Shown here one piece after another: positions 43,066 through 53,600 of a DNA stretch of 64,000 bases. Origin of the DNA: Vibrio kanaloae (GTDB lineage Bacteria > Pseudomonadota > Gammaproteobacteria > Enterobacterales > Vibrionaceae); assembly GCF_024347535.1 (NCBI RefSeq), contig NZ_AP025497.1, forward strand, positions 1,116,001 through 1,180,000, read 5' to 3'. The notes below the pieces were generated by a model, which was given only the letters and a program-made list of their open reading frames with translations, did no database searches and was not told the origin of the DNA. Position numbers and translations under genes: made by a program. Position 1 is the first letter of the stretch. The number at the start of each line of letters is the position of its first letter.

Positions 43066-44014
43066 ACCATTCCTTTCTTACCAGAGGATTGATCATCGCT
43101 CCCAGTAGATCTGAAAGAATATTAGCGGTCAGAACTAGGGTTGCTACCACGATGACGCCTGCTTGAATAGAAACGTAATCTTGGTTGGATAGGGCATCTA
43201 ACAACCAACGACCAATACCCGGCCAGTTAAAAATGGACTCTGTAATGATCGCGAGTGTTAACATACTCGACAGTTGAACACCGACTTTTGGAATGATCGG
43301 TGGGATTGCATTCCTTAATACGTGCTGCATGACAATTTCTCTCGTCGAAAGGCCTTTAATTCGTGCTGCTCGGATATAGTTTTGTGTCATCACTTCTGCA
43401 ACAGATGATCTCATCAGTCGGATAACTTGAGTCGTCGGAGCTAATGCCAAAACAAGACAAGGTAAAGCCATGTGTTCAAGAACACTTTGCAGGGCATGGG
43501 CTCGATACTTACCTTCTGCAAAGAAAGTATCAATCATCGCAAAACCTGTTACGTGCTCAATCTCATAAAGTAGATCGTATCGCCCCCCGACTGGGAATAT
43601 TTCAAAATGCAGTGAAAACACCATAATCATCAACAACGCGACCCAAAATATAGGAGCAGAGTAACCTGCCATTGAGGTAAACGAGATGGTAGTATCGACC
43701 AATTTACCTTGTCTCATACCGGCGATGGTGCCGAAAGGAATGCCAATAAATAGAGCCAGAACGAAAGCAAAGAAACACAGTTCTAACGTTGCTGGGAATA
43801 CGATGGCAAGTTCATCGATGATAGGTGCACCGTGTTTACTTAGGCCAAAATTAAGGGTCGATAACTCTGTAATATAGCTAATCCAACCGGGCCAGAAATC
43901 TTGAATTGCCCAAGGAGAAGTTTGGTCTAGTCGAAGTAGCGAAAAGCCCACTAAAGTCAGGATCGCAAGCGTAATAACAAATAAATTTACACGTCTTAAT
44001 GTATACCAAAACAT
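43052..44014 (-). CDS. sapB: ABC transporter permease SapB
   Basis: 320-aa DppB-type permease. EAA loop NYIRAARIKGLSTREIVMQH; end region IITESIFNWPGIGRWLLDAL is typical of this family. Its ATG shares a base with the sapA stop (TGATG). Confidence 0.93.
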   Translation of the reverse strand: MFWYTLRRVNLFVITLAILTLVGFSLLRLDQTSPWAIQDFWPGWISYITELSTLNFGLSKHGAPIIDELAIVFPATLELCFFAFVLALFIGIPFGTIAGMRQGKLVDTTISFTSMAGYSAPIFWVALLMIMVFSLHFEIFPVGGRYDLLYEIEHVTGFAMIDTFFAEGKYRAHALQSVLEHMALPCLVLALAPTTQVIRLMRSSVAEVMTQNYIRAARIKGLSTREIVMQHVLRNAIPPIIPKVGVQLSSMLTLAIITESIFNWPGIGRWLLDALSNQDYVSIQAGVIVVATLVLTANILSDLLGAMINPLVRKEWYANK

Positions 44015-45636
44015 CAGTTCACCTCTCTTCTGACTTGATCAAAAGGTTGAGCGTTGAACGGGCTCTGTTTGAAACCGGTCAGTGAACGGTCGTGGACGCG
44101 GAATTGCACGCCGTGTGCGAGAGGGATCACAGGAACTTCTTCGTTCAATATGTTTTGGGCTTGTCGATACAGGTTCACACGGTGCCTTTGTTGATTTATT
44201 TCCAAGGCTAAGTCGAGAAGGAAATCAAAATCCGAATTACACCACATAGAGACGTTTAGGCCTGCGCGTTCAGAGCTACAAGAGAGGAGGGGGCGCAAAA
44301 AATTATCAGGGTCACCGGTGTTACCTATCCAACCTGTAAGCAGTAAGTCTGTTGATGCTATGGATGATAGTTGAGTACGATCGAAACGGTCGTCGGTATA
44401 AAGTTTGAGGTCGATTCCAATATCGGCCAAGTTCGCTTGGATTAGCTCTGCGGTTTTTCTTGGACTTGGGTTGTAAGCTCTTGGTTCTAGCGGTACCCAC
44501 ATTGAAAGCTCTAATCCTGGTTCTACTCCAGCTTCTCTAAGAAGAGCTAGTGCATAATTGCGGTCATAGCGAACTTGAATCGTGTCTTTCTGATAAGCCC
44601 AAGATGTTGGTGGTAACAACGCGTAGGCTTTAGTCCCCGTACCATAGTACACAGAGTCGAGTATATTTTGACGATTTATGGCTAAATTGAGCGCCTTGCG
44701 AACTCGTGAGTCACTTAGTGCAGGGTGTTCAGTATTAAGCGCAATGAAAGAGACATTGACCGCTGGTGTCGCTGTAATCACCAGTTCTTCGTTAGCTTGA
44801 ATGATTGGGATTTGGCTAGAAATTGGCGAGTTCAGCACGTCACATTCATTACGAAGAAGTTTGGCGAGTGTGCCAGTTCCACGTTGTGATGTGTCGAACA
44901 CTACTTGGTCCATTTTTACGCCACCCTTCCAGTACTGTTTGTTCTTTTTCAAGCGTACAAGGTCGTTGATTTGGTATTCATCTAAGTAGAATGGACCGGT
45001 GCCAACCGGTTTAGAATCGATTTCATTTTTCTCGTCAGCAGCGAGTAGCTTATTGGCATATTCTTTGGAGTGAATCACCGCATAGCTGGTGGCTATATTA
45101 TTGAGAAATGAATTGTCTGGACGGCTAAGTTGGAATTTAACTGTTAGGTCATCAACAGCCGTAATATCGACAATTAAGTTTTTGAAATCGATCCCTGCAA
45201 ACCATGGGTATAGACCGCCACCCACATAATGGAATGGGTTCGAACTATCAATAACACGCTTAAAACTGAAAACCACATCTTGTGCGTTCATACTTCGAGT
45301 AGGGGTAAACCAATCTGTGGTTTGGAACGAAACGTTTGGACGCAATATGAAAGTGTATTCCATACCCGTTTTATCGACAGACCAACTTGTTGCTAAGTTC
45401 TGTTTTGGTCGATAAGTCATAGGGTCGAGAGTTAGCAGTGTGTCGAAGATTTGAGGGCTCAGCGACTCTGACGTAATTCCACTATCAACCAGCTGTGGGT
45501 TGAAGGTAGTAGGATTACCTTGGCCGCAATAAACGAAGCCTTTCTCTCGAATTTTCTCGTGATCCACACTCTCACCACATCCAGCTAAAAAGCTCAGCGT
45601 ACAGATGCTCAGTGATAGTTTTATTAGTGCATTCAT
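44014..45636 (-). CDS. sapA: Periplasmic peptide-binding lipoprotein SapA
   Basis: 540-aa extracytoplasmic solute-binding protein family 5. Type II signal peptide with lipobox LAGC (cysteine about residue 20), so probably membrane anchored rather than free. GNPTTFNPQLVDSG and LNLAINRQNILDSVYYGTG are family marks. First gene of sapABCDF, 102 bases after pspF on the same strand. Confidence 0.92.
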   Translation of the reverse strand: MNALIKLSLSICTLSFLAGCGESVDHEKIREKGFVYCGQGNPTTFNPQLVDSGITSESLSPQIFDTLLTLDPMTYRPKQNLATSWSVDKTGMEYTFILRPNVSFQTTDWFTPTRSMNAQDVVFSFKRVIDSSNPFHYVGGGLYPWFAGIDFKNLIVDITAVDDLTVKFQLSRPDNSFLNNIATSYAVIHSKEYANKLLAADEKNEIDSKPVGTGPFYLDEYQINDLVRLKKNKQYWKGGVKMDQVVFDTSQRGTGTLAKLLRNECDVLNSPISSQIPIIQANEELVITATPAVNVSFIALNTEHPALSDSRVRKALNLAINRQNILDSVYYGTGTKAYALLPPTSWAYQKDTIQVRYDRNYALALLREAGVEPGLELSMWVPLEPRAYNPSPRKTAELIQANLADIGIDLKLYTDDRFDRTQLSSIASTDLLLTGWIGNTGDPDNFLRPLLSCSSERAGLNVSMWCNSDFDFLLDLALEINQQRHRVNLYRQAQNILNEEVPVIPLAHGVQFRVHDRSLTGFKQSPFNAQPFDQVRREVN

Positions 45637-45738
45637 AAAAAGAAATACTTTTCGAAACGAGGCATTAGAAGAGCCTCAAGATCCGCATAATTTAACATTT
45701 TATTTATTCTGCTCCAAATAATAATCCTGTGTGGTCAG

Positions 45739-46761
45739 CTATTTGTCGTTAACCGATCCGACAATCGCGTACTTCCTTACCATACCTCTTAGTTGGTTGT
45801 AGGTCAGCCCAAGTAATTCTGCAGCCTGTTTTTGATTGAATTTACTTTGTTTTAAAGCTTGATTGAGTAGCTTAATGTCTTGTTGTTCTTGCCACGCTTT
45901 GTAGCCAAGTGGCAGAGGAAATGGCTCTTCAGGTGAAGTATGGTCGCTGGATGGCTCATTGCCAATTTCTTGAGTTGAAACCTGCTCAGTTTGCCATACT
46001 GGTTTAAATGGGTTAAACACCAAAGATTCAATAGGATATGGATTTTTACCGTGTTGATAGACTGCTCGTTCAATGACGTTCTTGAGTTCTCTAACATTTC
46101 CCGGCCAAGAATAATCTAGCAACGTTTCAACGGCTGAAGTGGTAAAGCCGACAAATAGCTCTAGCTCTAATTCTCGACACATCTTGATGGCGTAATATTC
46201 GGCCAGCAATGTGATGTCTTCTTTACGTTCACGAAGCGGTGGGATAGTAATCACATCAAACGCTAGTCTATCTAATAGATCCGGTCTGAAGTCGCCTTTT
46301 AATGCCATATCTGGTAAGTCTGCATTGGTCGCACACACCAATCTTACATTAGCACTGAGCGCCTTTTGACCGCCAACACGTTCATATTGTCCGTATTCGA
46401 TAACGCGTAATAGCTTCTCTTGAACGGCAAGGGGAGTGGTCGCTAATTCATCGAGAAACAGTGTTCCGCCTTCGGCTCTTTCAAAGCGTCCTTGATGACG
46501 CCCTTTTGAGCCAGTGAAAGAGCCCGATTCATGCCCAAATAATTCAGAGTCAATCAACCCTTCACTGAGTGTTGAGCAGTTTAGGGATATCAACGGTTGA
46601 TCCCAGCGCTTAGACAGATAATGGAGCCGTTGAGCGATCAGTTCTTTACCAGTACCACGTTCTCCAATGATCAGGATGGGTCTTTCGATTGGTGCCAGTT
46701 GAGAAACTTTGTCTAAAACAGAGAGAAAGCTAGGTGATTCACCAATGAGATTCTGCTGCAT
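45739..46761 (-). CDS. pspF: Psp operon sigma-54 activator PspF
   Basis: 340-aa AAA+ enhancer-binding protein without receiver domain. Walker A GERGTGKE at 33-40. The sigma-54 contact loop reads GSFTGS at residues 80-85 instead of the usual GAFTGA. The C-terminal Fis-type HTH is FNQKQAAELLGLTYNQLR. ATG at 46761 has AAGGA upstream; a start at 46800 has none. Divergent from pspABC and upstream of sapABCDF. PspA normally holds it inactive. Confidence 0.94.
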   Translation of the reverse strand: MQQNLIGESPSFLSVLDKVSQLAPIERPILIIGERGTGKELIAQRLHYLSKRWDQPLISLNCSTLSEGLIDSELFGHESGSFTGSKGRHQGRFERAEGGTLFLDELATTPLAVQEKLLRVIEYGQYERVGGQKALSANVRLVCATNADLPDMALKGDFRPDLLDRLAFDVITIPPLRERKEDITLLAEYYAIKMCRELELELFVGFTTSAVETLLDYSWPGNVRELKNVIERAVYQHGKNPYPIESLVFNPFKPVWQTEQVSTQEIGNEPSSDHTSPEEPFPLPLGYKAWQEQQDIKLLNQALKQSKFNQKQAAELLGLTYNQLRGMVRKYAIVGSVNDK

Positions 46762-46909
46762 AGCGGGTCCTTGTGTGAGCTGAGTGCTGGTGGAGGTCAT
46801 ATAAGGGCTGTAGTGGTGAAAAATACCAATACTTGGCTAAATTCATCATAGCATGGTTCGAATTAATCACCATTTTATTGTAACTTACTGATTATAAATA
46901 GTTTAAGAG

Positions 46910-46926
46910 TTGGCACGCTACTTGGA
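46910..46926 (+). promoter_or_regulatory. Sigma-54 promoter of pspABC
   Basis: TTGGCACGCTACTTGGA: -24 box TGGCACG perfect, -12 element TTGG instead of TTGC, with correct spacing. It is 108 bases before pspA and opposite pspF. PspF binding sites would lie between 46770 and 46900. Confidence 0.8.
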
Positions 46927-47033
46927 TTACTTACAGTAGGTTTAATAATAAACGTAAATTTGTGAGCAAGTGGATTGGAAGTCGAACAACGATTTAAAGC
47001 ACATTTGCCGTCATTATAATTAAGGAGTTCCTC

Positions 47034-47705
47034 ATGGGTATTTTTTCTCGCTTTGCAGACATTGTAAATTCAAACATCAGTGCACTATTAGATAAGGCTG
47101 AAGATCCTGAAAAGATGATTCGCCTGATTATACAAGAAATGGAAGACACGTTGGTTGAAGTTCGCACTAACTCAGCAAAAGCCATTGCAGACAAAAAGGA
47201 GCTAGCGCGTAAAGTTGAAGCTATCGAAACGCAGATTGTAGATTGGCAAAATAAAGCGACGCTAGCACTGACTAAACAACGTGAAGATTTGGCGAGAGCG
47301 GCGCTGATCGAAAAGCAAAAACTGGAAGATATCCTTAAGAGTCTACATACCGAACAAACTTTGGTTCATGAAACGATTGAAAAGCTAACCAGCGAGATTG
47401 GTAAGCTAGAAACCAAAATTGCCGAGACTCGCGCAAAGCAGCAAGCTTTAATGATTCGTAATAATGCCGCGAGTAATCGTCGTGATGTTCAAAAACACCT
47501 GCATTCAAGCAAAACCAACGAAGCAATGGCGAAGTTTGAGCAATTCTCGCGTAAAGTAGATGAATTAGAAGCTGAAGCAGACGTTTACGCAAAAACAGGC
47601 AATGCAAAATCTCTAGACCAAGAATTTGCAGAGCTACAAGCTCAAGATGAAATTGAACAAGAGCTAGCGAAACTGAAGCAACAAGTTGAAAACCGCGATA
47701 AATAA
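47034..47705 (+). CDS. pspA: Phage shock protein A
   Basis: 223-aa PspA/IM30 coiled-coil protein that binds PspF and coats stressed inner membrane. [27 protein letters not shown] at the N-terminus is the membrane-binding amphipathic region. The rest is helical. Ribosome site AAGGAG. First gene of pspABC; no pspD or pspE follows. Confidence 0.96.
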   Translation: MGIFSRFADIVNSNISALLDKAEDPEKMIRLIIQEMEDTLVEVRTNSAKAIADKKELARKVEAIETQIVDWQNKATLALTKQREDLARAALIEKQKLEDILKSLHTEQTLVHETIEKLTSEIGKLETKIAETRAKQQALMIRNNAASNRRDVQKHLHSSKTNEAMAKFEQFSRKVDELEAEADVYAKTGNAKSLDQEFAELQAQDEIEQELAKLKQQVENRDK

Positions 47706-47719
47706 TTTAGGAGTTGTCT

Positions 47720-47953
47720 ATGTCAACATTTCTAATTGCAGGTCCACTGATTGTCTTCTTGATCTTCGTGGCACCGCTATGGTTATTCTTACATTACCGC
47801 AGCAAGAAGAAGTCCAGTAACGGTCTTTCTGAAACGGATCTTCAGCGCTTGCACAAGCTTTCAGCTCAAGCTGAATCTATGCAAGACCGTGTGAAAACAC
47901 TAGAAAAAATACTGGATTCGGAGTCACCTAACTGGAGGCGAAACTATGAGTAA
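47720..47953 (+). CDS. pspB: Phage shock protein B
   Basis: 77-aa inner-membrane protein: one N-terminal helix (about 4-24) and a leucine-zipper-like cytoplasmic tail (LQRLHKLSAQAESMQDRV). TAGGAG ribosome site before ATG 47720. With PspC it signals membrane stress to PspA. Overlaps pspC by 8 bases. Confidence 0.94.
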   Translation: MSTFLIAGPLIVFLIFVAPLWLFLHYRSKKKSSNGLSETDLQRLHKLSAQAESMQDRVKTLEKILDSESPNWRRNYE

Positions 47954-48332
47954 AGAACTGTATCGCGATCCAATCAACGGTAAATTGTCTGGTGTGTGTG
48001 CAGGGTTAGCGAACTACTTTGGCCTGGAAGTGTGGTTGGTTCGTATCTTGGTTATCTCTGCCGCACTGCTTGGAGGCAGCTTCCTCGTTTTACTCGCGTA
48101 TTTAGCTTTGACGTTCATGCTTGAAAAACAACCGTCCCAGTATGTCGATGAAATGAAAGCCAAGCAAGAACATACATTGAAGCAAAAACCTTGGGAAAAA
48201 GGACAAACAGCCGAGTCTTTATTGGGCACTCTAGAAGGTGATTTCCAGAAGTTAGAGACGAGTGTGCGCAACATGGAAGCCTATGTCACCTCAGATACTT
48301 TTAAAGTCGACCGCGCATTTAAGAGAATGTAG
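47946..48332 (+). CDS. pspC: Phage shock protein C
   Basis: 128-aa inner-membrane protein with the PspC domain (LYRDPINGKLSGVCAGLANYFG at the N-terminus) and a hydrophobic segment at about 35-60. Partner of PspB. Starts inside pspB; followed by a terminator. Confidence 0.94.
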   Translation: MSKELYRDPINGKLSGVCAGLANYFGLEVWLVRILVISAALLGGSFLVLLAYLALTFMLEKQPSQYVDEMKAKQEHTLKQKPWEKGQTAESLLGTLEGDFQKLETSVRNMEAYVTSDTFKVDRAFKRM

Positions 48333-48356
48333 TAGTAAAACCTAAAAATATTAGAT

Positions 48357-48396
48357 AATGGTTTGGGACTGCTGATCCTAAACCATTATTATTTTT
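48357..48396 (+). terminator. Terminator of pspABC
   Basis: AATGGTTTGGGA-CTGCTGA-TCCTAAACCATT then TATTATTTTT; 12-bp stem with one G-U pair. Confidence 0.85.
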
Positions 48397-48489
48397 GATA
48401 ATTTTGTCTAAATAAATCTTACGATAATTGGTAAGTTACATGTGATTAATCTATGTTATAACAATATTTATAATTATGGATGATTACCA

Positions 48490-49524
48490 ATGTATAGAGC
48501 CTCCGTAGTCCTATTGACAGCCATCGCATGGTTGTTTGGGTGTGGTAAGGAGCTTCCTCCGGTACCTGAGCCTGATTCTAGGCCCGCCAAACTCTTCACT
48601 GTCTCTGTCGGCAATAATGCCTTTGAACGTAGCTTTCCTGCCACCACAGAAGCCGGTAATAAAGCAGTCCTTGCATTCCGTGTTCCCGGGTTACTTCAGA
48701 CTATTGACGTCACTTCGGGTCAACAGGTTACTAAAGGCGACGCACTTGCAACACTAAATCCAGATGAATATCAGTTGTTAGAGAAACAAGCGAGGGCCAA
48801 CTTTAAGCTTGCTGATGTACAGTATCAACGTGCGATCAAATTACGTAAAGATCGCGTGGTTTCAGAACAAGATTTCGACCAAGCGAAAGCCAATCACAAT
48901 TCCGCTAAAGCTGTTCTTAATCAAGCTAAAGCTAACCTGCGTTACACGACCCTAGTCGCGCCTTACGATGGAACAATTTCCATTATTCCAGCTGAAAACC
49001 ATGAATATATCGCTGCGAAACAAGGTGTGATGAATATTCAAACCAATCAGGTTCTTAAAGTCGTTTTCCTATTACCCGATCAACTTATCTCGCGCTTTTC
49101 TTCTGGGTTCGAAACCGACGCAACCATGGTATTTGATGCGTTCCCTGAAAACCCTTACGCTTTAACCTTCCAAGAGGTTGATACCGAAGCGGATCCGAAA
49201 ACAAGTTCATATAAAGTAACGATGGTGATGGAAAGACCAACCGATATCGGTATTTTGCCGGGCATGTCTGGCACGGTAAATCTCGTGTCTGCTCTCGCTG
49301 CGGCAACCAAAATACCACCCTCTGCCATGATAACCGATGGTGATGATGTGTCAGTGTGGCGTGTTAATGATGACGGTATTGTTGAGAATGTGGCAATCGT
49401 GATTGATGAAAAACGTCATATTGTCTCTGGGCTGAACGATGGAGACCGTATTGTCACTTCTGGCGTTAATGGTCTTGAACCGGGTGTTAAGGTTCGAGAG
49501 TGGGTTAAGGAAAGGGGGCTATAA
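48490..49524 (+). CDS. vexI: RND efflux membrane fusion lipoprotein (VexI type)
   Basis: 344-aa periplasmic adaptor. Signal peptide with lipobox LFGC (cysteine about residue 18). HlyD/AcrA architecture: barrel and lipoyl halves, coiled-coil hairpin ANFKLADVQYQRAIK...AKANHNSAKAVLNQAKANL, then VAPYDGTIS. First of three genes; by context and psp neighbourhood it matches vexI of V. cholerae vexIJK. Confidence 0.85.
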   Translation: MYRASVVLLTAIAWLFGCGKELPPVPEPDSRPAKLFTVSVGNNAFERSFPATTEAGNKAVLAFRVPGLLQTIDVTSGQQVTKGDALATLNPDEYQLLEKQARANFKLADVQYQRAIKLRKDRVVSEQDFDQAKANHNSAKAVLNQAKANLRYTTLVAPYDGTISIIPAENHEYIAAKQGVMNIQTNQVLKVVFLLPDQLISRFSSGFETDATMVFDAFPENPYALTFQEVDTEADPKTSSYKVTMVMERPTDIGILPGMSGTVNLVSALAAATKIPPSAMITDGDDVSVWRVNDDGIVENVAIVIDEKRHIVSGLNDGDRIVTSGVNGLEPGVKVREWVKERGL

Positions 49525-49525
49525 C

Positions 49526-50611
49526 ATGAAAACACTTAAAGTGGCCGCCGGCCTGTCGTGTTTAGCCTTACTGACGGCTTGTGAAGATAAACAAGTGGTA
49601 GAAGTGGATAACACGCCCTTGGTTAAAGCCGTCGAGATTTCAGTCATCGATTTTAGCGATAAGCTTTATTTCCCGGCGGTGGCTAATGCTGCAGAGAAAG
49701 CCCGCCTTAGCTTTCGTGTCGCAGGAGAGATCAATAAGCTGGATGTAAAAGAAGGTGAGCGGGTTAAAGCCGGAGACATCATTGCTGAGTTAGATCCTAC
49801 CGATTACCAATTGGATGTAGACAACGCTCAGGCGCGTTACACGGTAATCAACAGCCAATATAGGCGTTCGAGTCCGCTCGTGAAGAAAGGGCTATTAGCG
49901 AAATCGCAGTTTGATGAAATCGCCGCGCAACGTCAGATTGCTTATTCGGAATTAGAGCTTGCTAAATTACGGTTATCGTTCACTAAGCTTCGTGCCCCGG
50001 TTGATGGGATTATCTCTCGAGTCAGTGTTGATCAATATGAAAATATTCAGGTTGGCCAACAGGTTGTAAATATTCACAGTGTTGAGAATGTGGAAGTGGT
50101 TATCCAACTACCAGACCAGATTTATGTGAACCAGCCAAGCGAACAACTTTTATCGAATGTAGAAGCTTTGGTTCGAGTACCTAGTGGTAATGAATACACT
50201 GCGAGTATTAAGGAGTTCACGACTGAACCAGACCCAAGCACTGGGACTTTCACCGTTACACTTGCTTTGCCTATGCCAAAAGATGATTTGATTCTTGATG
50301 GTATGGCCGTTGATGTGACTTCTAATGGGCGAGATATCGGTTTGGATTTAAAAGCCGGCGTCCTTATTCCAATCGAAGCTGTCTTTAATGCCGATGGTGA
50401 TGAGTTAACTCGTCAAAACTCTTATGTGTGGGTACTTAATGATGACAGCACCGTCTCGAAGCAGCAAGTTGTGTTAGGAAAAGCAAACCAGAAGACATTG
50501 CAGATAATGAAAGGATTAGAAATGGGGCAGCATGTTGTTGTTGCAGGCGTATCGCGATTGCGAAATGGGATGACAGTGGAAGTATTATCTCAGGAGACGA
50601 ACAATGAGTGA
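49526..50611 (+). CDS. vexJ: Second RND membrane fusion lipoprotein (VexJ type)
   Basis: 361-aa adaptor, start ATG 49526 one base after vexI. Lipobox LTAC near residue 17. Lipoyl segment FRVAGEINKLDVKEGERV and hairpin SQFDEIAAQRQIAYSELELAKL; LRAPVDGIIS. Two different adaptors for one pump is the vexIJK pattern. Overlaps vexK by 8 bases. Confidence 0.85.
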   Translation: MKTLKVAAGLSCLALLTACEDKQVVEVDNTPLVKAVEISVIDFSDKLYFPAVANAAEKARLSFRVAGEINKLDVKEGERVKAGDIIAELDPTDYQLDVDNAQARYTVINSQYRRSSPLVKKGLLAKSQFDEIAAQRQIAYSELELAKLRLSFTKLRAPVDGIISRVSVDQYENIQVGQQVVNIHSVENVEVVIQLPDQIYVNQPSEQLLSNVEALVRVPSGNEYTASIKEFTTEPDPSTGTFTVTLALPMPKDDLILDGMAVDVTSNGRDIGLDLKAGVLIPIEAVFNADGDELTRQNSYVWVLNDDSTVSKQQVVLGKANQKTLQIMKGLEMGQHVVVAGVSRLRNGMTVEVLSQETNNE

Positions 50612-53600
50612 AGTAAATAACAAGCCCCAAAATGACGATCAACAGGGTGATGATCAGATCACAGGTGTTGCTTCTTACTTTATACGTAACAAAGTCATTA
50701 GCTGGATGCTATCTTTGATCTTTCTTATTGGTGGTGTCTCAGCATTTTTCGGATTGGGTCGTTTAGAAGATCCTGCCTTTACTATCAAAGATGCGATGGT
50801 CGTGACTTCATACCCTGGGGCGACCCCTCAGCAAGTGGAAGAGGAAGTGACTTATCCGCTAGAGAAAGCGATTCAACAGCTTACTTATGTGGATGAAGTG
50901 AACTCCATCTCAAGCCGTGGCCTGTCGCAGGTAACGGTAACGATGAAGAATAACTATGGTCCCGATTATCTTCCGCAAATATGGGATGAACTTCGCCGAA
51001 AAGTGAATGATCTTAAGGTGGAACTGCCACCCGGCGTTAATGATCCTCAAGTCATCGATGACTTCGGTGACGTTTACGGTATTTTGCTGGCGGTGACGGG
51101 GGATGGCTACAGTTACAAAGAGCTGTTGGATTACATTGATTATTTAAGGCGAGAGATGGAGTTGGTTGATGGGGTCAGTAAAGTTTCTGTTTCCGGTCAA
51201 CAGCAAGAGCAAGTCTTCATTGAGATATCGATGAAACGTATTAGCTCTTTGGGCCTCTCTCCGAGCACGGTATTTAATCTTTTATCGACTCAAAACATTG
51301 TATCAAGTGCGGGTGCGGTAAGGATTGGTGATGAGTACATTCGAATTCATCCCACGGGTGAGTTCCAGAATGTTGAACAACTCGGTGATTTAATTTTGAC
51401 GGAAGGTGGTGCTCAAGGCCTCATCTATTTAAAAGATGTAGCTGACGTCACTCGTGGTTATGTTGAGGTTCCGAGTAATATCATTGGCTATAACGGTAAA
51501 CTCGCCCTCAACCTTGGTGTCTCATTTGCGCAGGGCGTGAACGTGGTTGAGGTGGGGGAAGCCTTTGATCGACGGCTTGCAGAGCTTAAATATCAACAGC
51601 CAGTTGGTATTGACATTTCTGAGGTTTATAACCAACCAAAAGAAGTCGATAAGTCGGTAAGCGGTTTTGTAGTCAGTTTAGGGCAAGCGGTTGCAATCGT
51701 GATTGTGGTTCTCTTGTTCTTCATGGGGCTACGGTCGGGTCTTCTGATCGGTTTAATACTGCTGTTGACTGTTTTCGGTACCTTCATTTTCATGCAATAC
51801 CTCAAGATCGACCTTCAACGTATTTCATTAGGCGCTTTGGTTATCGCCTTGGGGATGCTGGTGGATAATGCCATTGTGGTGGTGGAAGGAGTATTGATCG
51901 GCACGCAGAAGGGGCGAACCCGGATGCAGGCCGCCACCGATATCGTTACCCAAACCAAATGGCCATTGTTGGGTGCAACGGTTATTGCAGTCACAGCTTT
52001 TGCTCCTATCGGCTTGTCTGAAGATTCAACTGGCGAATACTGTGGCACCTTGTTTACGGTGCTACTTGTCTCGTTAATGCTGAGTTGGTTTACTGCTATC
52101 TCAATTACGCCTTTCTTTGCTGACATGTTCTTCAAAGGTCAAAAGGTTGATCCTGATAACGAAGGCAAAGACCCATACAACGGGATGGTTTTTGTTATCT
52201 ATAAAAACTTCCTTGAGTTCTGTATGAAGCGTGCGTGGCTCACCATGCTCGTTTTGATTATCGGTTTGGGAGCGAGTGTTTATGGTTTTGGTTTTGTGAA
52301 ACAGGCCTTCTTCCCATCTTCAACCACACCAATGTTCCAAGTGGATGTGTGGATGCCGGAAGGGAGCGATATTCGTGCAACCAACACCAAGCTTAAAGTT
52401 CTTGAAAGTTGGTTATCAAAACAGGAGGAAGTTGATCATATCACGACGACGGCAGGTAAAGGTCTACAACGCTTCATGCTAACTTACTCACCAGAGAAAA
52501 GTTATAGCGCCTATGGCGAGATAACGGTTCGTGTGAAAAGTTACGAAGTACTTGAAGGGTTGATGCTGCGTTTCCGTGAACATGTAAATGGTCAGTTTCC
52601 TGAAATTGACTATAAACTCAAACAAATCGAATTGGGCCCTGGTGGCGGAGCGAAAATTGAAGCACGAATTGTAGGTTCTGATCCAACGGTATTACGTACA
52701 ATTGCAGCTCAAGTGATGGATATAATGCATGCCGATGAAGGTGCATTTAATATTCGTCATGATTGGCGTGAAAGAACCAAGGTGCTAAAACCTCAGTTCA
52801 ATGAAAGCCAAGCACGCCGTTATGGTATTACAAAATCAGACGTTGATGATTTCCTCGCGATGTCTTTCTCTGGTAAGTCGATTGGTGTGTATCGTGATGG
52901 TACAACGTTGATGCCGATTGTGGCTCGTTTACCAGAAGGTGAGCGTGTCGACATTCGTAACATCGAAGGCATGAAGATCTGGAGCCCAGCATTAAATGAA
53001 TACATCCCATTGCAACAAGTCACGTTAGGCTACGAGCTGGAATGGGAAGATCCACTGATCATTCGTAAGAACCGTAAGCGCATGCTAACGGTAATGGCCG
53101 ATAATGACTTGTTGGGTGAAGAAACTGCTTCGACTCTGCAAAAACGATTACAACCACAAATTGAAGCGATTGAGATGCCTCCGGGTTACTCATTGGAATG
53201 GGGTGGTGAATATGAATCGTCAGCAGATGCACAGGCGTCACTGTTCACAACCATGCCTCTTGGCTATTTGTTCATGTTCTTGATTACCGTGTTCTTATTT
53301 AACTCAGTGAAAGAGCCTTTAATTGTTTGGTTAACGGTTCCGTTGGCGTTAATAGGGGTAACGACAGGCCTGTTAGCCTTGAATACACCATTTGGTTTTA
53401 TGGCTCTGTTAGGTTTCTTGAGTTTATCGGGAATGCTGCTCAAAAACGGTATTGTGCTGCTGGATCAAATTGAGATTGAAATGAAGTCAGGTAAAGATCC
53501 GTACATAGCGGTTGTTGACGCTGCATTAAGCCGTGTTCGTCCGGTATGCATGGCGGCGATCACAACTATTCTAGGTATGATCCCGCTATTGCCAGATATC

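Noticed and set aside
51815..53241. Minus-strand frames inside vexK
   Set aside because: Antisense shadows with no start signals.
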